From positions 186,001-250,000 of the forward strand of contig NZ_JBGUAX010000008.1 of NCBI RefSeq assembly GCF_041821065.1: a stretch of 64,000 nucleotides of DNA. Direction: 5' to 3'. Below the pieces are notes generated by a model. It was not told the origin of the DNA. It ran no database searches and saw only the letters and a list, made by a program, of their open reading frames with translations. Shown here in pieces: positions 26,121 through 34,071 of the stretch. Position 1 is the stretch's first letter; each line of letters starts with the position of its first letter. The translations under genes were made by a program, and so were the position numbers. Source of the stretch: Egicoccus sp. AB-alg2 (GTDB taxonomy: Bacteria > Actinomycetota > Nitriliruptoria > Nitriliruptorales > Nitriliruptoraceae).

Positions 26121-26870
26121 TCAGGTGTCGAAGCTCGGAAGGATGGTGGTGTCCCCGTCGATCCGTTCGAGGAGACGCCGTAGGTGGAGGGCGAGGATCT
26201 CCTGCGCTTCCCGTTCGTCGCGGCGGCGAAGCGCGTCGATCAGTTGCCGATGCTCCGCGATGCCCTGCTCGGCCATGTGGGGGGCCTTGGCGGCCGCCCG
26301 GATCATGGATCGCAGCACCGGTTCGTGGAGGGCGTCGATGATGATCGCCGTGGCGGGGCTGTGACTGGCACGCGCGAGCGCAACGTGGAACGCCACGGAG
26401 TGGTGGAAGTCGTGTTCCCCCTCGCGCAAAGCGACCTCGGCACGGTCGGTGAGGGCCTCGAGCTCGCGGAGGTCGGCTTCCTGGGCGCGGCGGCAGGCGA
26501 GCGGGATGGCGCCGAGTTCCAGGACGGCTCGCGCCTCGGTCACCTGTGCGGGGCTGAGATCGTCCAGCGCCAACATGTGCGTGATCCGCTCGGCGATCAG
26601 GCCCGGTGGCGGCTTGGTGACGAACGTGCCGCCTTTGGCGCCCACTCTGACGGTGACGAGGCCTTCGGCCTGCAGGGTGCGCAGCGCATCTCTGACCGAC
26701 CCGCGGCTGACCCCGAAGGCTTCGGCGAGTTGCCGTTCCGGGGGGAACTGGTCGCCGGTCGCGACCGTCCGCGACAGGATCACACGGCGTAATCGCCTCG
26801 TGATCTCGGAGGCTGGCGACGTGCTGTCGATCGTCTGCACGTCGAGCTGGTCGAGCTCGAGCCGGCTCAT
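26121..26870 (-). CDS. FadR-subfamily GntR transcriptional regulator
   Basis: This 249-residue protein has an N-terminal winged helix (about 18-85; PPERQLAEAFGVSRGSVRDALR is the recognition unit, GAKGGTFV the wing). A C-terminal all-helical FCD domain contains a probable metal and ligand site (Glu and His residues including FHHSVAFHVAL and EHRQLIDAL). FadR-type proteins bind TNGTNNNACNA operators and usually release DNA on binding an organic acid. Ten such sites occur in this cluster, one 57 bases upstream of this gene, implying autoregulation and control of the whole region. The upstream AAGGAGG is about 12 bases from the ATG, which is rather long. Confidence 0.9.
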   Translation of the reverse strand: MSRLELDQLDVQTIDSTSPASEITRRLRRVILSRTVATGDQFPPERQLAEAFGVSRGSVRDALRTLQAEGLVTVRVGAKGGTFVTKPPPGLIAERITHMLALDDLSPAQVTEARAVLELGAIPLACRRAQEADLRELEALTDRAEVALREGEHDFHHSVAFHVALARASHSPATAIIIDALHEPVLRSMIRAAAKAPHMAEQGIAEHRQLIDALRRRDEREAQEILALHLRRLLERIDGDTTILPSFDT

Positions 26871-26926
26871 GCAGTCACGCTTCCTCCTTGCGCTCCATCG
26901 CGCCGCGGAGGCAAAGGTATGATGGT

Positions 26927-26939
26927 TGGTTCATCCTAG
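26927..26939. promoter_or_regulatory. FadR-type operator upstream of gntR (autoregulation)
   Basis: TTGGTTCATCCTA differs from the bicupin-promoter site TTGGTTAGTCCTA only in two of the three spacer bases. It lies 57 bases upstream of the regulator start in the space between gntR and the ornithine-cyclodeaminase gene. Confidence 0.6.
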
Positions 26940-26986
26940 CTGGTCCCGGCAGGTGCCGCGGCGGAGCGGTGGGCAGAACGCGCCGC

Positions 26987-28120
26987 CTAGTCGCGGATGT
27001 CCTGCAGGAACCACTCGCGAGGGAGTTGTCGGCCCAGGCCACGCTCGCGAGCCTTCCGGTACACCACCTGCCCGACGCTGGAGAACTGCAGGCCCTGGTT
27101 GCCGACATTGCGGTAGAAGGTGACCTGCTCCGGGCTGGTACGTCCCGGGACTTCGCCCGCGAGCAGCGCGGACAGATCGGGTTTGTCACCGCCGCGCCCG
27201 CGATCGGTGAAGCGTGGGTCGTCACCACCAAACCCGGGATTCGGGTTGGGCGGGGGGATGCGCTGCAACTGCTCGCTGGTGCCCCCGAGGTAGGCAGCGG
27301 GCGACATGCCGCGCTCGGCTTGGAACCGCTCCGTCTGCGGCATTTGGACGCCGGCCGTGCCCTGGCGGATCACGACGTCGAAGCGGCTCATCGCGGCCTC
27401 GGGGAGCTCACGGCGCCCAAGGTTCGTGACATGCATCCCGGGCTCGATCCATGCCGCGTCATAGACAGGCTGCATGGAATCGGTGCACGACGCGAGGATG
27501 TCGACCCCCGCGACGGCCTCACGGGCCGAGTCGACCGCGGTCACCTCGATGTCGAGGCGCTCGGACATCTCTCGCGCGTAGGTCTCGCGATTTGCCACGG
27601 TGGGGCTGTACACCTTGCATCGCTCGATCGGCCGGACGCAGGCGAACGCCTCGAGGTAGGTCCGGGCCATGCCCCCGGAGCCGAGCATGCCGACGGCCGT
27701 GGCGTCCTCGCGGGCGAGTAGTTTGACGCCGATCGCCGCACCGCCGCCGACCCGCATGTGCTGGAGCACGCCGTCATTGATCAGTGCCAGCGGCTCGGCG
27801 TTGACGGTGGAGATGAGCAGGATCAACCCGCAGTAGGTCCCCGGCTCGACGGCGTACTTCTCCTCGGTCCAATTGCCCGCGTCGTCGGTCGGCCACTCGA
27901 CGACATCGGACTTCATGCGGATGGCGAAGTAGCCGTCATTGGCACCCTCCATCGAGCCCCAACGGAAGTAGCCCGTCGGTGGACCGGGAGCGTAGAGATC
28001 GATGCGCGGACGATGGATGGACTCGCCGCTCCGCAGCCCGTCGAAAGCGCGCTCCTGAGCGGCGATGCAGTCCTCCATGGTGAGGACCTGGCCGACGGTC
28101 TCGTTGTCGATCAGCAGCAT
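26987..28120 (-). CDS. ornithine cyclodeaminase/mu-crystallin family protein
   Basis: This 377-residue protein has the family's substrate-domain arginine and lysine motifs (HRPRIDLY, FAIRMKSD) and a Rossmann NAD-binding loop GMLGSGGMART near 143-153. It carries an extra proline/glycine-rich stretch (about 285-315) that is unusual for the family. Members act as ornithine cyclodeaminases, alanine or imine reductases. Here it is encoded seven bases after a Pht5-like gene and is probably an NAD(P)-dependent dehydrogenase or imine reductase of the catabolic pathway. Biosynthesis of proline is unlikely in this setting. Confidence 0.83.
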   Translation of the reverse strand: MLLIDNETVGQVLTMEDCIAAQERAFDGLRSGESIHRPRIDLYAPGPPTGYFRWGSMEGANDGYFAIRMKSDVVEWPTDDAGNWTEEKYAVEPGTYCGLILLISTVNAEPLALINDGVLQHMRVGGGAAIGVKLLAREDATAVGMLGSGGMARTYLEAFACVRPIERCKVYSPTVANRETYAREMSERLDIEVTAVDSAREAVAGVDILASCTDSMQPVYDAAWIEPGMHVTNLGRRELPEAAMSRFDVVIRQGTAGVQMPQTERFQAERGMSPAAYLGGTSEQLQRIPPPNPNPGFGGDDPRFTDRGRGGDKPDLSALLAGEVPGRTSPEQVTFYRNVGNQGLQFSSVGQVVYRKARERGLGRQLPREWFLQDIRD

Positions 28121-28127
28121 GCGTTCC

Positions 28128-29114
28128 CTACTCGTTCGACACGTGCAGCGGGAGGAACAGGTCCTCAGGTGCCGGGGCGGACTCCAGGAAGCGTTGGTCG
28201 ACGAGGAAGTCGAGGAACGCCTCGATGGCCGCGCGATTCGCTTCCAGGCCGTAGGGCCACGGGTCGCCGTGGAACAGGATGTCGACCTCTTCGAGATCGG
28301 CGTGCAACCACGGAAGCGTGTAACGACTCGAGCCCGAGAAGCGCATCTGTTCGAGACACCAGGACTTGGATGCCTGGAACGCCTTGAACAGCGACTCGGC
28401 GATCCACGGATGGCGCTCCACGAGGGGCTCGCGCAAGACCAGCGTGTGCATCATGGGGAAGATGCCGGTACGTGCGTAGTAGTCCCGCTCGGCCTCCCGG
28501 TAGTCCGGGAAGAGTCGATCGACCACGTGGCTCGACCGGTAACTGTCGGGCATACGTGCGCCGAGGTAGGCGTCGATCTCGCCGTCGCGCAGCAGGTCGG
28601 AGAGGCACACGTCATTGCCGACGAATTCGATGTCGAGGGGTCCGCTCGGACGCAGGTCAAGCACGTCGGGGTCGCGGGGGGCGTTGACGCCGCCCTCTTT
28701 CCAGGCGATCGACGCGAGGTCGACACCGTATTCGGAGGCGAGGATGCCCCGGATCCACACACCGGCGGTCTGGTGGTACTCCTGCACCCCGACGCGCCGG
28801 CCCTCGAGATCCTTGGGGTTCGCGATGCCACGATCGGAGCGGACGAACACGTAGCCGTGTCGGAACATTCGCGAGGGGAACACGGGCAGTGCGACGAAGG
28901 GGAACCCGCCCCGGGACCGCAGTTGCGTGTAGAGCGACAGTGACATCTCGGACGCGTCGAACGAGTGCTTCTTGATCATCCGTGCGAACAGTTCCGGTGG
29001 TGACTGCACCGGCACGTACGTGACGTCGATGCCCTCCGGTTGCACGATCCCGCGCTGCAACGCCTCCATACGGTCGTAGGGGCCGCAGGCGATCGTCACG
29101 GGCAAGGTGCGCAT
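28128..29114 (-). CDS. 4,5-dihydroxyphthalate decarboxylase (Pht5) family protein, copy 2
   Basis: This 328-residue paralogue of the protein encoded at 433-1425 carries the same landmarks: IACGPYDRMEAL, EMSLSLY, FPSRMFRHGYVFVRSD, VWIRGILASEYG and RTGIFPMMHTLVLRE. No signal peptide is present, which argues for a cytoplasmic enzyme and against a solute receptor despite the binding-protein-like fold. The ATG chosen follows GGAAGG; an ATG eight codons upstream would abut the operator at 29139. It heads a two-gene operon with the ornithine-cyclodeaminase homologue. Sequence divergence from copy 1 suggests a different substrate. Confidence 0.82.
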   Translation of the reverse strand: MRTLPVTIACGPYDRMEALQRGIVQPEGIDVTYVPVQSPPELFARMIKKHSFDASEMSLSLYTQLRSRGGFPFVALPVFPSRMFRHGYVFVRSDRGIANPKDLEGRRVGVQEYHQTAGVWIRGILASEYGVDLASIAWKEGGVNAPRDPDVLDLRPSGPLDIEFVGNDVCLSDLLRDGEIDAYLGARMPDSYRSSHVVDRLFPDYREAERDYYARTGIFPMMHTLVLREPLVERHPWIAESLFKAFQASKSWCLEQMRFSGSSRYTLPWLHADLEEVDILFHGDPWPYGLEANRAAIEAFLDFLVDQRFLESAPAPEDLFLPLHVSNE

Positions 29115-29138
29115 CGGCTTCCTTCCAGAGGCGGGCAA

Positions 29139-29151
29139 ATGGTACTACCAA
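29139..29151. promoter_or_regulatory. FadR-type operator upstream of the Pht5 copy 2 operon
   Basis: ATGGTACTACCAA is a perfect TGGTnnnACCA palindromic site, 24 bases upstream of the chosen start and just after the universal stress protein gene. Confidence 0.72.
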
Positions 29152-29163
29152 TGCGCCATCTTG

Positions 29164-29577
29164 TCACCCTTCCTTGAGCGCGGCGCGGACCACCAACACC
29201 GGGCAGTCGGCACGCAGCAGCAGGTGTTGCACCGTGCTGCCGAGCACCAGCTTGCCGACGGGGGAGCGGTGACGGCTCCCCACGACGAGCAGATCGGCAT
29301 CCAGATCCCGTAGGACCGACAGCAGGACCCGCCCGTGCTCGTGGGGTTCGAGCAGTACCTCGGCTCGCCCCTCGACACCGTCCTGCGCCAGCCGCTCGCG
29401 CAGGTTCTCCATCAACCGGCGGTAGTGGGCGATGACCTCGGGCCGCTCGTTGCGTACGCCGACCCGGGCGACGTGGAGGACGTGCAGGGTGGCCTGTCGT
29501 AGTTTCGATTCGGCGATGCCGGCGTCCACGGCGGCGTGGCCGTGCGGCGTGTCGTTGAAGGCGACGACGATGTTCAT
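29164..29577 (-). CDS. universal stress protein (UspA family)
   Basis: This 137-residue single-domain USP opens with the strand MNIVVAFNDT and carries the ATP-binding signature VVGSRHRSPVGKLVLGS (G-2x-G-9x-GS pattern) near residues 98-114, so it is the ATP-binding type. It follows the MFS gene by 17 bases and is probably cotranscribed with it. USPs modulate survival or partner proteins under stress, and several are encoded next to transporters. Confidence 0.88.
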   Translation of the reverse strand: MNIVVAFNDTPHGHAAVDAGIAESKLRQATLHVLHVARVGVRNERPEVIAHYRRLMENLRERLAQDGVEGRAEVLLEPHEHGRVLLSVLRDLDADLLVVGSRHRSPVGKLVLGSTVQHLLLRADCPVLVVRAALKEG

Positions 29578-29594
29578 CCGGGCTCCTGTCGATC

Positions 29595-30812
29595 TCAGGT
29601 GGCGACGCGATAGGTTCGTAGCCGTCGGCCCCACAAGCCGTAGCCCCCGACAGCCAGCAGTGGGAGGATGCCACCCAGGGCCAGGGCATTGGCCGGCCCC
29701 AGCAGGGCCGAGACCCACCCGACGTTCGCGTCACCGATGGCGGGACCGCCGCGGACGGCGACCTGGTAGAGGGAGGTCACCCGACCGCGGAGGTGGTCCG
29801 GCGTCTCGAGTTGCACCGCTGAGTGGCGTACGACGCTGGCGACCGCATCGGTCGCGCCAAGGCAGACGGCGGCTGCCACGGCTAGCGCGAACGCCGGCGC
29901 CAACGCGAGCCCCATGACCGAGCTGCCGTATGCGGCCGTGGCCGCGAGCACCAGCGACCCGCTGAGTGCGCGGTTTCCCCAGCGCACCATGATGGCTGTG
30001 CCGACGAGGGCTCCGGCGGACGGTGCGGCCGCGAGCAGGCCGTAGGCGACCTCGCCGACGCGCAGCACCTCGACGGCGAGGGCGGGCAGCACGGCACGCC
30101 AGCCGGCGAGCAATGTCGTTGCGAGGTCGAGGCTCAGAAATTGGAGGATGACCGGACGGCCCCGGATGAATCTGGCGCCTTCCGCCATCCTCCGCCAGAC
30201 GCGGATGGGCTCGCCGTCGGCACGGTGGGCGGGGATGCGCAGCATCGGCAGGATCAGCACCAACGCCAGGTAGGTGGCGGCGTCAAGGAGATACATCAGC
30301 CCGGGGCCGCCGATGGCGATGAGGGCGCCGCCGAGTGCCGGCCCCAGCAGGACGGCGAGCTCGCGCGTCGGGTTGACGATCGCGAACGCCTGTGCCAGCT
30401 GCTCGCGGGGGACCAGTGCGGGGATCAGTGCGGTCCTCGTCGGACTGTCGAAGGTTGAAGCAGCCGTGTTCACGAGGACGGTGATGTAGATGTGCCATGC
30501 CTCCACCGCCCCGGCAACCGACAGCAACCCCAGCGTGAGGCTCGCGACCAGAGACAGGAACTGGGTCCCCTGCAGCAGGCGCCGGCGGTCGACCCGGTCC
30601 GCGATCACGCCTCCGAGGGGTGAGAGCGTGACGAGCGCGAGCCCCTGGACGACTCCGACCACGCTCACGAGCGCGGTCGAGCGGGTCAGGTCGTAGACGT
30701 GGTAGAGGTTGACGACGAACGTGCCGCGCACGCCGATCTCGGACAGCATGACGCCGCACCAGTACAGGCTGAAGTCGCGATTGCGGAACAACGACGACAG
30801 GTTCGACGGCAC
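29595..30812 (-). CDS. MFS transporter (EntS/MFS_3-like exporter)
   Basis: This 405-residue permease has about 12 helices and GGVIADRVDRRRLLQG as the motif A loop near 58. The layout (short N-terminus SSLFRNRDFSLYW, VNTAASTFDSPTRTALIPALV) is that of the EntS-like MFS_3 group, commonly exporters. The frame runs open for another 150 codons upstream, but only the GTG with GGGAGG nine bases before it gives a sensible N-terminus and leaves the FadR-type operator upstream. It probably forms an operon with the universal stress protein gene. Confidence 0.84.
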   Translation of the reverse strand: MPSNLSSLFRNRDFSLYWCGVMLSEIGVRGTFVVNLYHVYDLTRSTALVSVVGVVQGLALVTLSPLGGVIADRVDRRRLLQGTQFLSLVASLTLGLLSVAGAVEAWHIYITVLVNTAASTFDSPTRTALIPALVPREQLAQAFAIVNPTRELAVLLGPALGGALIAIGGPGLMYLLDAATYLALVLILPMLRIPAHRADGEPIRVWRRMAEGARFIRGRPVILQFLSLDLATTLLAGWRAVLPALAVEVLRVGEVAYGLLAAAPSAGALVGTAIMVRWGNRALSGSLVLAATAAYGSSVMGLALAPAFALAVAAAVCLGATDAVASVVRHSAVQLETPDHLRGRVTSLYQVAVRGGPAIGDANVGWVSALLGPANALALGGILPLLAVGGYGLWGRRLRTYRVAT

Positions 30813-30849
30813 CGTCAGAGGCCTCCCGGCGGCCGGAGGATGGGGAGCA

Positions 30850-30862
30850 AAGGTTAGTCCAT
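30850..30862. promoter_or_regulatory. FadR-type operator upstream of the MFS-USP operon
   Basis: AAGGTTAGTCCAT shares GGTTAGTCC with the bicupin-promoter site. It lies 38 bases upstream of the GTG start and is the right-most member of the operator set, next to the integrase remnant. Confidence 0.5.
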
Positions 30863-30959
30863 TTTGGACCCGCGGCACAGGGCGTGAGTGGCGCTGCCGT
30901 GATGGCAGGCACACAATTGTCGATTGCCGAACCGCCATCCCCGGTTCGCGCGTGTCTCG

Positions 30960-31515
30960 GTCCGCGTTCATCCAGTACGTGAAGGCGAGCGGTTCTTTGC
31001 CGCGTGGCTGCCGTTGACGAACGGCATGCGCCGCGGCGAGGTCGCCGGGCTGTCCTGGGATGCCCTCGACCCTGGATGGCAAGCGCCTCACGGTGCACTG
31101 GCAACTCGGGCTCGTCGACAACCGACCGACCCCAAAGCGCGACTCGAAGTCGCGTGCCGTTCGGCACGATGGCGCTCTATTTCGCGAAGTCGAGGCCGTC
31201 GAGCCCGGAGCGCAACAACGGCAGAAGCGTGCGATCGCCGCCGAGCTCTGGCAGCCATCCGGACCGATCACCTCGGCACGGCGCGTTCCATCACCTGGGA
31301 GGACGGGCGCCTCATCAACCTGAGCGGTTCACGACCTGGCTGCAGCGCCGCTCTTCGACTCCGGGCTGCCCGCGATCAGGCTCCACAACGTCCGCGAACT
31401 CCGACGCCTCTGCAGGACTGGAGAAGGCGATCAACCGGCGGTCGACGAGGCGACCACGCTCGCGCGCGCCATCCTGGGCGTTAACGACCTTCTGGGGCGC
31501 TCGCCGAGCTTCTGA
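30960..31515 (+). pseudogene. tyrosine recombinase (phage-type integrase) remnant
   Basis: Integrase pieces appear in order but in three different frames. FFAAWLPLTNGMRRGEVAGLSW (near 30990-31060) is the helix around the first catalytic Arg. LDGKRLTVHWQLGLVDNRPTPK (31063-31140) is the following beta-sheet. ITWEDGRLIN and RFTTWLQRR (31290-31350) precede GLPAIRLHNVREL, which has lost the HxLRH box, and the frame ends in TGA at 31515 without the catalytic Tyr region. It points toward, and ends 145 bases from, the 3' end of tRNA-Leu, the classic integration site. This is an inactive relic. Confidence 0.78.
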
Positions 31516-31659
31516 GTCCGCCGACGGCGGGTCCGCGCACTCGGTAGGGAACCCGCTGTCCTGCTCTTCACCAGCTCTCGTGTCCACCGCGGTCCGCGAG
31601 CGGCCGTCACGGTGCGGTCCTCGCAGCCATGTTCGCGCTTCTCCGCAGGTCAGATGAGG

Positions 31660-31744
31660 TGCGAGCGGGGGGACTCGAACCCCCACAGCCTGTTGGGCCA
31701 CTGGGACCTAAACCCAGCGCGTCTGCCAGTTCCGCCACGCTCGC
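31660..31744 (-). tRNA. tRNA-Leu (UAG anticodon)
   Basis: The reverse strand folds as a class II tRNA. The acceptor stem GCGAGCG pairs with CGCTCGC, and the anticodon stem CTGGG/CCCAG encloses a TTTAGGT loop, giving anticodon UAG that reads CUA. A long variable arm and a TTCGAGTCC T-loop follow. The discriminator is A, followed by CC then T, so CCA is not fully encoded. The integrase remnant abuts its 3' side. Confidence 0.95.
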
Positions 31745-31777
31745 GCGGGCGGCAGGGTAGGCCGTCGGCCGCCCCGC
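31745..31777 (-). terminator. GC-rich hairpin between the small membrane-protein gene and tRNA-Leu
   Basis: GCGGGCGGC pairs with GCCGCCCCGC (one bulged C) around a 14-base loop. It lies 41 bases after the stop of the small membrane-protein gene, immediately upstream of the tRNA 5' end, and has no T-run. It could terminate the upstream gene or be a processing structure. Confidence 0.4.
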
Positions 31778-31817
31778 GTGACAGCCGGGAGGCAGAGGCC
31801 CACGCCGAGGCGGGAGT

Positions 31818-32009
31818 TCAGCGCGAGGCGACGAAGAAGAACACGGCGGCGACCACCGCGGCGATCAGCAGGCCCACGACACCGCCGAGATAGATGCCGA
31901 CGACCGTCAGGCCGATGACCACGCCCCACACCCAGCCGCGGCGGGCGAAGACGGGGTCGTTGGCGCGCTCGGCGCCGGGGCGCTGCGGTTCGGGGTCGGA
32001 CTGGCTCAC
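31818..32009 (-). CDS. small single-pass or hairpin membrane protein
   Basis: This 63-residue protein has a polar, Pro/Glu-rich N-terminal 23 residues, FARRGWVWG, then a long hydrophobic run that could cross the membrane twice, ending VASR. CAGGAG lies seven bases before the GTG start. I do not recognise a family. It is the first gene to the right of the tRNA and appears resident. Confidence 0.65.
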   Translation of the reverse strand: MSQSDPEPQRPGAERANDPVFARRGWVWGVVIGLTVVGIYLGGVVGLLIAAVVAAVFFFVASR

Positions 32010-32237
32010 GGACGTCTCCTGCGACGGCTCGGATGCACAGTAGGGACGCCGGTGGCGGCAAACCCCGTCGTGCGTCAACGACGGACGCCCGACCTCGCCG
32101 AGTCGGACCGGACGAGGCCCCGCAGTCCGTCCTTGGCGCGTCGAGTTGGTCGCCCGTACAGTCCGGGCGCAGAAGTCGTCGGCCCCCGTCGTCGGCGACG
32201 CCGAGGGGCTGGCACGCGCTCGACCGGGAGCGACGGC

Positions 32238-32495
32238 ATGGAGCAGTGTGTGGCGTGCGACCGCCTCGGAGCACCCGTGTGTTCCCTGGCGTGTGTGCGC
32301 CGCGCCCGGGCGGAGTTGCGCAGCAACCTGCGAGAGCTGCGCCGCATGGCCGTCGACGCCGCCCACAGCGACCGCCGCCAGGACCTGCAGGAGCGCAACG
32401 GCCGGCTGACGTCGGCACTCATCGCCTGGCGCCCGGCGCGGCCGTCGAACGATGCCTGCTCTGCCAACGGCTCCCGCCACGACCGGTCCGACTGA
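32238..32495 (+). CDS. small cysteine-motif protein
   Basis: This 85-residue protein begins MEQCVACDRLGAPVCSLACVRR, with two closely spaced cysteine pairs that resemble a treble-clef or zinc-ribbon knuckle. A basic, probably helical segment (about 24-55) follows. GGGAG is seven bases upstream of the ATG. The C-terminal third is low-complexity and might be unstructured. No family is recognised; DNA- or RNA-binding is a guess from the metal-site-plus-basic-helix layout. Confidence 0.5.
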   Translation: MEQCVACDRLGAPVCSLACVRRARAELRSNLRELRRMAVDAAHSDRRQDLQERNGRLTSALIAWRPARPSNDACSANGSRHDRSD

Positions 32496-32534
32496 CGGCG
32501 ACCGGACGCGCCCGGTCCAGTGGCCGCCTGCTCG

Positions 32535-33875
32535 TCAGTCGTCCCCGCCGTCGCGACGAAATGGCGGGCCGGGCCGAGGCGCCTGCTCCTCGAGACCGCG
32601 ACCGTGCTCGCCGGGGACGAGCAGGCGCCCGACGTAGATGACCTGCGCGGTGAGGGCGACGAAGCCGGCTGTCGCGAGGTAGAAGCCGGTCGGCAGCGGC
32701 AGCGCCGTCGGGATGACCGCGCCGACGACCCACGCCAGCGCGAACAGCGTCTCCGAGCGCGTGAACGCCATCCCGCGTCGCTCGGCGTCGACGCTGGCTT
32801 GCAACAGGCCGTCGAAGGCCAGCTTGGCGGTGCCCCAGGCGAAGCCGGCCGCCAACGCCAGCAGCGCGCCGGTCGCCAGTCCGAACGCCTGTCCGGCCAG
32901 GAACGCCGCCGCCGCCTCGACGGCCAGCGCCGCGACCACCATGGGCTCCTCGCGCAGCCGCGCCTCGAGATACGGCGCGGCCAGGGACGCCAGCGCGAAC
33001 CCGGCCCCGCCGGCGGCCAGCAAGGCCCCGAAGTCCAGCAGGGCGCCCTCCACCTGGTGGAACGCGAAGGCCAGGAGCAGCAGCAGGAAGCCGTTGAGGG
33101 CCCGCACCACGGCGGTCGAGATCTGCGCAGCCCGAACGGACGGCGGCAGGTGCACACGCAGCATGCCCTTGACCGACGGACCCGGGTGCCGTGCCGGCTC
33201 GACGACGTCGTCCTCCGGGTCCGGCAGTCGCCGCGCCAGCCAGGCAGCGGACAGCGCCGCCAGGCTCGCGAGGTACAGCGGCGCCGAGGCACCCCCGAGC
33301 CACAGCGCCAGCACACCCAGGGCGCCGGCCACGAGGCCGGCGAGTGTCCCGATCCACGCCAGCCGCCCGTTCGCGGCCACCAGCGCGTGCCGCGAGTCCA
33401 GCGCGATCGGTAGCAGCGCATGGCGGGTGATCGCATGCACCCGGGACAGCAGCAGCAGTCCGAAGGCGGCCGGGAACAGCCACCAGGCATCCGGGTTCAC
33501 CGCCACCAGCAGAGCGAGGGCCGCGCGACCCCCGGCGGCGGCCACCATCGCGCTGCGAACGGCCAGCGGGGAGCGGTACAACACCCGTCCGAGCACCGGT
33601 CCGATGACCGCGAACGGTGCGACCGTCAGCAGCAGGTACAGGGCGACGTTCGCGCGGGCCTCGGCCGAGGGCACCCCGAAGAAGAGCGTGCCCGCCAGGC
33701 CGACGGCGATCAGGGTGTCGTGCATGGTGCTGGCCACCTGTACGAACGCGAGATCGCGAAAGCCCCTCCCGCCGGTCTCGAACAGGCGGCGCACCCGCTC
33801 GCCGACCCACTGTGCCCCCAGCCGGCCGGCACGCCCCGAACCGGTGTCGTCGGGGTCGTTGCTCCAGGTCGCCAC
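32535..33875 (-). CDS. MFS-like multi-spanning transporter
   Basis: This roughly 446-residue protein has about 12 hydrophobic helices after a polar 30-residue N-terminus. Major-facilitator features include LAFVQVASTMHDTLIAVGLAGTLFFG, ARRLPDPEDD in the central loop, and FDGLLQASVDAERRGMAF near residue 360, typical of drug-efflux-like MFS members. The first in-frame GTG downstream of the divergent promoter region was taken as start; the frame is open another 22 codons. A TCACCC/GGGTGA palindrome lies 75 bases upstream and is shared with the divergent DUF7144 gene. Confidence 0.72.
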   Translation of the reverse strand: MATWSNDPDDTGSGRAGRLGAQWVGERVRRLFETGGRGFRDLAFVQVASTMHDTLIAVGLAGTLFFGVPSAEARANVALYLLLTVAPFAVIGPVLGRVLYRSPLAVRSAMVAAAGGRAALALLVAVNPDAWWLFPAAFGLLLLSRVHAITRHALLPIALDSRHALVAANGRLAWIGTLAGLVAGALGVLALWLGGASAPLYLASLAALSAAWLARRLPDPEDDVVEPARHPGPSVKGMLRVHLPPSVRAAQISTAVVRALNGFLLLLLAFAFHQVEGALLDFGALLAAGGAGFALASLAAPYLEARLREEPMVVAALAVEAAAAFLAGQAFGLATGALLALAAGFAWGTAKLAFDGLLQASVDAERRGMAFTRSETLFALAWVVGAVIPTALPLPTGFYLATAGFVALTAQVIYVGRLLVPGEHGRGLEEQAPRPGPPFRRDGGDD

Positions 33876-33950
33876 GACCGGGACGCTAGCGGCCCGGCGC
33901 GACGCAGGCGCGGCATCGACGCGAACACCCGAACGTCGCACCGGCGACGA

Positions 33951-33967
33951 TCACCCGGCCCGGGTGA
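33951..33967. promoter_or_regulatory. TCACCC/GGGTGA palindromic operator (5-base spacer)
   Basis: TCACCCGGCCCGGGTGA is a perfect 17-base inverted repeat in the divergent space between the MFS-like gene (start 33875) and the DUF7144 gene (start 34072). It is the left-most of a family of sites that continues to 51.9 kb; its spacer is longer than the usual three bases. Confidence 0.6.
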
Positions 33968-34071
33968 CGCGCACGCGACGATTCGGGTGCATCGTGCGAG
34001 CGTGCGGGGTCGTGCTACGAGGGAGCGCCACGCGGGAGGCGCTGCGCGAACCCGCCGGAGGGCGGAAGGTC

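Noticed and set aside
26915-26925. Second overlapping operator (AAGGTATGATGG) before gntR
   Set aside because: The right half lacks the required CC.
30924-31484. 186-codon ORF as an intact gene
   Set aside because: Only its first part is integrase-like and the homology moves between frames; it is a relic.
32713-34071. Long + strand frame leading into the DUF7144 protein
   Set aside because: It is antisense to the MFS-like gene; the real gene starts at the ATG with GGAAGG at 34072.
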